Translations under genes and position numbers: made by a program | In this document: positions 62,101-64,000 of the stretch, piece by piece | Layout of the letters: the number at the start of each line of letters is the position of its first letter | Position numbering within the stretch: position 1 is the first letter of the stretch | The notes under the pieces: model-generated | Told to the model about the DNA's origin: nothing | Database searches by the model: none | What the model saw: only the letters and a program-made list of their open reading frames with translations | Source: Paragonimus westermani | Taxonomy: Eukaryota; Platyhelminthes; Trematoda; Plagiorchiida; Troglotrematidae | Length of the DNA: 64,000 nucleotides | Direction: 5' to 3' | Assembly: GCA_008508345.1 (NCBI GenBank) | Contig: QNGE01000106.1 | Location: 141,079-205,078 of the forward strand

Positions 62101-62273
62101 AATCTTGGTCGTTCTTACGAGCAAGTGCGTGAGGTGTGGCCCGAAGAACGTTTATACAAAGTGTACACGTTTAACTCGGTACGCAAATCCATGAGCACAG
62201 TGATCAAGGAACGAGATAATCCACCTTCATTTTTGTTGTTCACCAAAGGCGCTTCAGAAATGGTAGTCAAGTG
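5625..62273 (+). CDS. PMCA: Plasma-membrane calcium-transporting P-type ATPase (PMCA), 5' half of the gene in nine exons
   Basis: The join 5625-5802, 6096-6269, 11792-12040, 18780-18905, 33823-33963, 38780-38983, 44350-44567, 54791-55021, 62026-62273 gives 589 residues plus two bases of the next codon. PMCAs are P2B ATPases that export Ca2+ from the cytosol at the cost of ATP and are activated by calmodulin at the C-terminus. Domains in order: N-terminal region 1-95; M1 about 97-116; M2 about 134-152; actuator domain with TGES at 224-227; lysine-rich linker 285-340; M3 about 345-373; M4 with VPEGLP around 409-414; phosphorylation loop CSDKTGTLT with the aspartate at 453; start of the nucleotide-binding domain with KGAS at 581-584. 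All sites needed so far are intact and no frame is broken. The family is usually 1100-1250 residues, so about half lies past the window. SERCA or plant-type pumps are excluded by the PMCA-specific linker and by the spacing around TGES and KGAS. Confidence 0.96.
5803..6095 (+). other. PMCA intron 1 (293 bp)
   Basis: Donor GTAAGC, acceptor TTTCTGACAG. This is by far the shortest intron in the gene; all the others are between 4.8 and 15 kb. Nothing else is recognised in it. Confidence 0.9.
6096..6269 (+). CDS. PMCA: PMCA exon 2 (cytosolic lead-in and M1)
   Basis: Encodes the end of codon 60 to residue 117 plus one base. It contains the P-type ATPase lead-in R-K-E-K-Y-G-A-N followed by [17 protein letters not shown], then hydrophobic M1 (about residues 97-116). 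Splice sites are AG before 6096 and GTAAGT at 6270; phase 1 on both sides. The EALQDLTL segment before M1 is diagnostic for P2B pumps. Confidence 0.95.
6270..11791 (+). other. PMCA intron 2 (5522 bp)
   Basis: Donor GTAAGT, acceptor CTTTCACAG. No exon or intact element was recognised. The longest open frame (120 codons from a TTG at 7260) has no recognisable domain. A G-run at 10529-10543 is listed separately. Confidence 0.8.
10529..10543 (+). repeat. G-rich run (G9-C-G5)
   Basis: Nine consecutive G then C then five G inside intron 2. It is short and has only two long G tracts, so an intramolecular G-quadruplex would need the long tract to be split. It may be a site of length variation. Confidence 0.7.
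11792..12040 (+). CDS. PMCA: PMCA exon 3 (M2 and first part of the actuator domain)
   Basis: Encodes residues 118-200 plus one base. A short extracellular M1-M2 loop (about residues 117-133) ends in the conserved AGWIEG. M2 is an unusually valine-rich helix (134-152). Then come [17 protein letters not shown], the P2B-specific stretch entering the actuator domain, and [17 protein letters not shown]. The M1-M2 loop is shorter than in vertebrate isoforms. Donor GTAAGT; phase 1 on both sides. Confidence 0.95.
12041..18779 (+). other. PMCA intron 3 (6739 bp)
   Basis: Donor GTAAGT, acceptor TGATTTAG. I see no further exon: the protein continues without a gap from VKYG in exon 3 to GDLLPADG in exon 4. 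A 141-codon frame at 13217-13642 (GTG start) and a 127-codon minus frame at 15203-15586 (TTG start) show no domain I recognise. Confidence 0.8.
18780..18905 (+). CDS. PMCA: PMCA exon 4 (actuator domain core, TGES)
   Basis: Encodes residues 201-242 plus one base: GDLLPADG, then [11 protein letters not shown] with TGES at 224-227, the dephosphorylation loop of all P-type ATPases, followed by a KDPLLLSG end. Acceptor TTTAG before 18780, donor GTGAGT-like at 18906, phase 1 on both sides. At 126 bp it is the smallest exon, and it sits between introns of 6.7 and 14.9 kb. Confidence 0.96.
20166..20236 (+). repeat. Degenerate tRNA-like (SINE head) sequence
   Basis: A GGGGTTAGCATGCTCGCCTC segment resembles an A box plus anticodon arm, followed by ATTCGAATTC where a B box would be. 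It does not fold into a complete cloverleaf. Probably an old tRNA-derived SINE fragment. Confidence 0.28.
21846..21860 (+). repeat. (ATT)5 microsatellite
   Basis: Five ATT units, about 55 bp beyond the 3' end of the minus-strand LINE copy at 21914. No function is inferred. Confidence 0.7.
21914..23385 (-). pseudogene. LINE copy A: reverse-transcriptase C-terminus, C2H2 zinc finger and 3' UTR
   Basis: Read on the minus strand, one frame runs from about 23385 to a stop at 22469. It encodes the RT thumb and C-terminal region (EFCYLGSNL; a [17 protein letters not shown] block; [33 protein letters not shown]), then a basic C-terminal part ending in [21 protein letters not shown], a C-x2-C-x12-H-x3-H finger, and a KRRR tail. 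The frame is broken once, by TAA at 22829-22831, where related copies have a sense codon (KQLLYGRL). After the ORF come about 550 bp of 3' region with hairpins and a GATGCCGC-AACCG end. It is 5'-truncated: the catalytic YADD-type box is absent. Confidence 0.85.
23386..24381. other. Unique spacer between LINE copies A and B
   Basis: About 1 kb between the two inverted LINE copies. I find no conserved domain, tandem repeat or matching target-site duplication in it. The open frames are short and unassigned. Confidence 0.5.
24982..25001 (+). other. 3' UTR hairpin 1 of the zinc-finger LINE (copy B)
   Basis: An 8-bp perfect stem (TTAGCCAA / TTGGCTAA) closes a TCAA loop. The same place in copy C (just after the N gap) keeps most of the stem, while the old copy D has three mismatches, so conservation is weaker than for the second hairpin. 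Confidence 0.55.
25096..25126 (+). other. 3' UTR hairpin 2 of the zinc-finger LINE (copy B), supported by covariation
   Basis: A 10-bp perfect stem (CTGCAATTGG / CCAATTGCAG) closes the 11-nt loop TGCAGCGCAAG. Equivalents lie at 21986-22016 (copy A, minus), 41088-41118 (copy C), 27022-27050 (copy D, minus) and 60394-60424 (copy E). In D, stem pairs 2, 3 and 7 are changed on both sides so that pairing is kept, and the loop is still 11 nt. In C one pair becomes G-U. This indicates an RNA structure in the LINE 3' region, probably a recognition element for its RT. Confidence 0.7.
26958..28245 (-). pseudogene. LINE copy D: old copy with RT active-site box, internal deletion and frameshifts
   Basis: On the minus strand, from right to left: an RT palm piece with the active-site box FTDDSALFA and DINQIK (28226-28100); after a frameshift an SPAGGG region matching SPGGG of copy A; then a jump to [22 protein letters not shown] (27985 leftwards). 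About 115 residues of the thumb that copy A has are missing, so there is an internal deletion. [14 protein letters not shown] follows, giving the residue lost to a stop in copy A. The zinc-finger part is decayed, and the 3' region ends at 26958 with the family terminus GGCCGCTAACCGTGT. It is clearly older than copies A and B. Confidence 0.8.
28355..29053 (-). other. Cluster of three overlapping open frames on the minus strand, unassigned
   Basis: Open frames 28796-29053 (85 codons), 28578-28811 (77) and 28355-28756 (133) overlap in different phases directly upstream of LINE copy D on the same strand. The first begins at GTG, not ATG. Pieces such as [16 protein letters not shown] and [14 protein letters not shown] read like protein, but I recognise no family. 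They could be a frameshifted relic of a gene, more 5' LINE sequence, or chance. Confidence 0.2.
29060..33822. other. Remainder of intron 4, nothing recognised
   Basis: AT-rich intronic DNA up to the acceptor CCTTACAG at 33815-33822. Short open frames such as those at 31919-32242 show no domains. No tandem repeat or tRNA-like signal was noticed. Confidence 0.5.
33823..33963 (+). CDS. PMCA: PMCA exon 5 (end of actuator domain)
   Basis: Encodes residues 243-289 plus one base: [24 protein letters not shown], then a Gly/Glu/Lys-rich end ([15 protein letters not shown]) that starts the variable linker to M3. Acceptor CCTTACAG, donor GTGAGC, phase 1 on both sides, so it can be skipped in frame, though the actuator domain would then lose a conserved strand. 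Confidence 0.95.
33964..38779 (+). other. PMCA intron 5 (4816 bp)
   Basis: Donor GTGAGC, acceptor GCCTGTCAG. Contains the compound (GT)n(GC)n tract at 37068-37120. No other feature was recognised. Confidence 0.8.
37068..37120 (+). repeat. Compound (GT)n-(GC)n microsatellite, 53 bp of alternating purine-pyrimidine
   Basis: About 18 GT units run directly into seven GC units and end ACGC, with no break in purine-pyrimidine alternation over 53 bp. Such tracts are the classic substrate for left-handed Z-DNA and are prone to length change. It lies inside intron 5, about 1.7 kb before exon 6. Confidence 0.95.
38780..38983 (+). CDS. PMCA: PMCA exon 6 (lysine-rich linker and start of M3)
   Basis: Encodes residues 290-357 plus one base. 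About 50 residues are strongly basic ([31 protein letters not shown]), then [18 protein letters not shown], the conserved entry to M3. In animal PMCAs this linker binds acidic phospholipids and is the site of alternative splicing called site A; the same role is inferred here. The exon is phase 1 on both sides. Acceptor CTGTCAG, donor GTACGT. The correct frame follows from the conserved end; another frame is also open here but has no similarity. Confidence 0.93.
40641..40652 (+). repeat. Target-site duplication, left copy
   Basis: The 12-mer GGTTGACTTATC directly precedes the inserted LINE sequence and is repeated exactly at 41191-41202 directly after it. Confidence 0.8.
40653..41190. mobile_element. 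LINE copy C: insertion with inverted 5' segment (twin priming), partly in an N gap
   Basis: The left part (40653-40777) is the zinc-finger ORF end in minus orientation: [21 protein letters not shown] and stop. The right part (40976-41190) is the 3' region of the same LINE in plus orientation, ending GATGCCGCCAACC. The whole is flanked by a perfect 12-bp duplication. An inverted 5' portion joined to a direct 3' portion within one target-site duplication is the standard outcome of twin priming during target-primed reverse transcription. Hairpin 2 is kept at 41088-41118 with one A-U to G-U change. The junction is hidden by 198 Ns. Confidence 0.82.
40778..40975. other. Assembly gap (198 N)
   Basis: A run of unknown bases inside LINE copy C, just where the inverted and direct segments should meet. 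The true length is unknown. Compared with copy A, up to about 300 bp of 3' region plus more zinc-finger sequence may be missing. Confidence 0.98.
41191..41202 (+). repeat. Target-site duplication, right copy
   Basis: Exact repeat of the 12-mer at 40641-40652, starting right after the LINE terminus GCCGCCAACC. Confidence 0.8.
44350..44567 (+). CDS. PMCA: PMCA exon 7 (M3, extracellular loop, M4 with PEGL)
   Basis: Encodes residues 358-430. The rest of M3 (to about 373) is followed by a short loop with NKEPW, then M4 with [24 protein letters not shown] at 410-413 lies in the Ca2+-binding bend of M4. It ends SVKRMMK just before the phosphorylation domain. Acceptor CCATAG, donor GTTAGT, entry phase 1, exit phase 0. 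Confidence 0.96.
47146..47184 (+). repeat. (GT)n microsatellite, 39 bp
   Basis: Uninterrupted GT dinucleotides about 350 bp before the decayed LINE. Confidence 0.95.
47530..48830 (+). pseudogene. Decayed LINE reverse transcriptase (palm to C-terminus)
   Basis: Reading the + strand and switching frame at indels recovers RT blocks in the right order: [12 protein letters not shown] (about 47575-47615); [15 protein letters not shown] (47698-47742), which is motif A with its catalytic Asp; a [24 protein letters not shown] block (about 47898-47970); the thumb-like [22 protein letters not shown] (about 48246-48310); and a C-terminal block (48649-48830) with [18 protein letters not shown], one stop, then [18 protein letters not shown]. 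The last block matches the layout of the fragment at 2-340 (GGQ-T-W, RLPGWGPRD, WLDTL, QWR), so both belong to one family. Many frameshifts and stops make it an old, dead copy. Confidence 0.75.
52358..52424 (+). repeat. Degenerate tRNA-like (SINE head) sequence
   Basis: GCAGCGGTCAACACGCTGGTCTCGGAACCGCTTGCG followed by GTTCAGATCGTGG resembles an A box, an anticodon arm and a decayed B box. No full cloverleaf. A tRNA-derived SINE relic is the best guess. Confidence 0.28.
54791..55021 (+). CDS. PMCA: PMCA exon 8 (phosphorylation site)
   Basis: Encodes residues 431-507, phase 0 on both sides. Begins [18 protein letters not shown] and reaches [13 protein letters not shown], with the phosphorylated aspartate at residue 453 (codon 54857-54859). 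A linker follows and ends [11 protein letters not shown]. Acceptor CCTGTCAG, donor GTATGT. This is the most conserved part of the pump and is intact. Confidence 0.97.
56163..56232 (-). repeat. Degenerate tRNA-like (SINE head) sequence
   Basis: On the minus strand GCCCAGTTAGAGCATATT (A-box-like) is followed about 30 nt later by GGGGTTCAAATTTCC (B-box-like). The arms do not pair fully. Probably an old tRNA-derived SINE. Confidence 0.3.
57340..57930. repeat. Suspected old interspersed repeat, unassigned
   Basis: This stretch is more GC-rich and less T-rich than its surroundings and has several short open frames on both strands. The part from about 57700 to 57910 (CTTCAACCCTCTTCC through ACGCAAGCC) reads like the 3' UTR of a repeat. 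I cannot name a family and base this only on composition and style. Confidence 0.22.
58770..58849 (-). repeat. tRNA-like core, minus-strand copy
   Basis: Minus strand: acceptor-like ends (one mismatch in seven pairs), a perfect D stem GCTC/GAGC within TAGCTCAGCCGGTAGAGCGC (A box), an anticodon arm with loop GCTTTGA, and ATTCGAATCC in the B-box place. A C at the position before the would-be anticodon, where tRNAs have U, and an over-long variable region argue against a working tRNA. Confidence 0.55.
59012..59091 (+). repeat. tRNA-like core, plus-strand copy
   Basis: A perfect 7-bp acceptor stem (GGCTTCG / CGAAGCC), an A box TAGCTCAGCTGGCAAAGCGC with one broken D-stem pair, an anticodon stem TGCC/GGCA with loop GCATTGA, and a good B box GGTTCGATTCC. 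At 80 nt with a long variable region and C instead of U before the anticodon it is more likely a SINE head than a functional tRNA. A Pol III start here remains possible because both boxes are intact. Confidence 0.55.
60312..60514 (+). mobile_element. LINE copy E: short 3' end fragment ending in (GT)9
   Basis: Only the last 185 bp of the zinc-finger LINE are present, from GGCTGGACAAAAAGGCC to GATGCCGCCAACC, followed without a break by (GT)9 at 60497-60514. Hairpin 2 is at 60394-60424 with one A-G mismatch. The extreme 5' truncation is typical of LINE insertion. No convincing target-site duplication was found. Confidence 0.82.
62026..62273 (+). CDS. PMCA: PMCA exon 9 (start of the nucleotide-binding domain)
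   Basis: Encodes residues 508-589 plus two bases. Opens [23 protein letters not shown], continues [17 protein letters not shown], and ends with [15 protein letters not shown] at 581-584 is the ATP-site lysine region. Acceptor GATTACTAG, donor GTACGT, phase 0 in and phase 2 out; the split codon begins TG and is probably the conserved Cys. The next exons lie beyond the window. Confidence 0.95.
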
Positions 62274-64000
62274 GTACGTGTTTGTATGTTTATTCGAGTG
62301 CGAACACAAATTCGTAGCATGTTTACACCCAGCGAAACAAGTTTATCGAGCTGTTCTGGTTTTCATAACAAGTTGCCTTACTATACGGTCTAAAAATGCG
62401 ATCATTGTTAACCTAATTTCGCAACGCATTTGGGATCAGAACTTCCAAAAGTATTTCGTTACAATTGTATCAGTACCGAGCAACTTGACACAGCTGGGAA
62501 ATCTTGTATTTGGATATGTTCAGGTTTCCGGCAGATCTGTTTGTGCTCTTTACTCCGCTTGTAACCTTTAACTTTCACCGAAGCAAGGAGGTTCGCTATT
62601 ACCACCCATGGACTGTTATGTTTTTCTCCACAAAAACCACCAAACAGTGACACATCGCGAAACAGTTTTAACTCTTGGGTACTACTGACAAGTCATAAAC
62701 TGTTCTGTGGATGATCTGTCATTGTTCACGATTAACAAGCTTTCAACCAACAACGCTTCGTCGTTACTATGTTTGGATCCATAGAATTGTTAATTTTCTT
62801 ATTAGAAATGCGAATAAATATATGAACGTATTTTGTTTATAAACAGTTGGTTAATAGAGTATAGAATGAAATCGTCGAAGAAGTTGGTTATACATAGACC
62901 ATTTCTTTTAGGTCATATATGTATATTCGTGAAACATCTGTATAACTCGGCCGCTAAGCTTGTGTCTTACTGACTCAGTGTTTGCTTCTACCGTATTTTG
63001 CATATCTAACATACAGGATGGACTATACCATATACATAAATATATATGTTGGCACATCTCTGCCATAAAGCATGATACAATCTTTTGGTTCTCAAGACCC
63101 ATGGTCGGTAGTTGCAGGCTAATGAGCATTAATTCGGGGAAAAGTAGCCAAACATGGACATCCTTGTAACTAATCTGAGCGAAGCAAATGTGAATTCCCC
63201 TTGATGGCATCTAACTAAACCTGGGGTACTTAAAAAATTGAGTCAACGCTTGCGTTACTTTTTTTCACCAGCGGTTCTACCGCGAACAATGCACGAAACC
63301 CCTTTGAGGTATGAAAATGTTGCTCTGTTTTAATTAGCATCAAATTTGGAGCCGCATTGAATGAACCAACCGTCATATTTTCTGGATTCATTAGCAGGAT
63401 GCTGTTGTGTTCGGGGACAAAGATGAAATCATTATTTCTCTGTAGCGGTATTATTGGTACTAACTGCAAAATAATGAAGTTTGTTTCAGCTATCGGCTTC
63501 GTAATAAACGCCTGCTGATGATTTTGGGATTCATCCATCATAACCGATGTGAATGGTCTGGTACTCATGGGTAGGAATCAGACTTTATAACCTCTTGTAA
63601 CACGTTTGATGCCCTTCTCCCGCTATTCAATCTGTCGCAGCGCATAATGCTCCCATACTTCAACAAGACAGCGAAACAATGAATGCATCTTGTGCATCGA
63701 AAATGTGACCAGTTTTTCGTGGAATTTTCACTTTTAGCTGGCATGTATATATCCTAAATCTGTCTACATGTAAACCAGTGGTGGCTGCTGTTTCTATAAG
63801 CGGGTTCACAAATTCCGTGAACATACAATTCACCAGTCAGACTAAAGATGGCAAGACAGTATCAACTTTGCTTTGTGCGAACAACTTGTCAGAAGGTTAC
63901 CTGATTGTTTTCATAGTTTGGTCGTAGACATTTTGCATGATTGTGAGTAAACCTTTATAGTAAACTCGTGACAGAATGTTTTCTAAGTATTTTGACTAGT
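62274..64000 (+). other. PMCA intron 9, incomplete
   Basis: Begins GTACGT. No acceptor followed by PMCA sequence is seen before the window ends. Contains the minus-strand ORF at 63230-63568. Confidence 0.75.
63230..63568 (-). CDS. Small intact minus-strand ORF resembling a CUB domain
   Basis: A 112-codon ORF with a real ATG and no break. From about residue 18 the pattern fits a CUB beta-sandwich: FITKPIAETNFIILQLVPIIPL (strand pair), NNDFIFVPEHNS, a loop, then PNLMLIKTEQ and TSKGFRALFAV, close to the LxIxFxSD...KGFxAxY ending of CUB domains. CUB cysteines are missing, no signal peptide is present and the ORF lies antisense inside an intron. About 15 bp upstream of the ATG the minus strand reads GGTTATAAAGTC, TATA-like. 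A possible acceptor TTATTTTGCAG lies inside the ORF at codon ~37, so the true exon could start there. It could be a nested gene, an exon of a minus-strand gene, a retrocopy or chance. The domain call is mine from pattern alone. Confidence 0.35.
   Translation of the reverse strand: MSTRPFTSVMMDESQNHQQAFITKPIAETNFIILQLVPIIPLQRNNDFIFVPEHNSILLMNPENMTVGSFNAAPNLMLIKTEQHFHTSKGFRALFAVEPLVKKSNASVDSIF

Noticed and set aside
1..64000. CRISPR arrays, operons, prokaryotic promoters or terminators, rRNA genes
   Set aside because: The window is eukaryotic with spliced exons; no spaced direct repeats, rRNA-like sequence or gene clusters were seen.

Overview
This window reads as nuclear DNA of an invertebrate animal, most likely a digenean flatworm (fluke). 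One gene with small exons and multi-kilobase GT-AG introns fills it, and the introns carry LINE reverse-transcriptase debris. Two of those pieces have a C-terminal sequence of a type I associate with fluke genomes. The species cannot be named from the sequence.

The single well-supported gene, on the + strand, is a plasma-membrane Ca2+-transporting P-type ATPase (PMCA, ATP2B family). Nine coding exons can be placed to the base: 5625-5802, 6096-6269, 11792-12040, 18780-18905, 33823-33963, 38780-38983, 44350-44567, 54791-55021 and 62026-62273. Every intron starts GT and ends AG, and reading phase is continuous across all eight complete introns. Together they encode 589 residues: the N-terminal domain, M1-M2, the actuator domain with TGES, a lysine-rich linker, M3-M4 with PEGL, the phosphorylation-site aspartate and the first part of the nucleotide-binding domain. 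The rest of the N domain, M5-M10 and the calmodulin-binding tail must lie beyond position 64000.

Layout: 1-340 is the 3' end of a LINE reverse transcriptase. 341-5624 is upstream DNA with no recognised gene. 5625-12040 holds exons 1-3. Intron 4 (18906-33822, 14.9 kb) is the main repeat sink, with three copies of one LINE family whose ORF ends in a C2H2 zinc finger. Two of these copies form an 812-bp, almost perfect inverted repeat. Intron 6 holds a fourth copy, spanning an N gap, with a 5' inversion and a 12-bp target-site duplication. Intron 7 holds a decayed LINE from another family. Intron 8 holds an inverted pair of tRNA-like SINEs and a fifth copy of the zinc-finger LINE that ends in a (GT)n tract. 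Intron 9 is incomplete and carries an intact minus-strand ORF that resembles a CUB domain.

The most notable non-genic signal is in the 3' region of the zinc-finger LINE. All five copies keep a hairpin with an 11-nt loop, and an old copy shows compensatory base changes in the stem. That points to a conserved RNA structure, plausibly the one its reverse transcriptase recognises.
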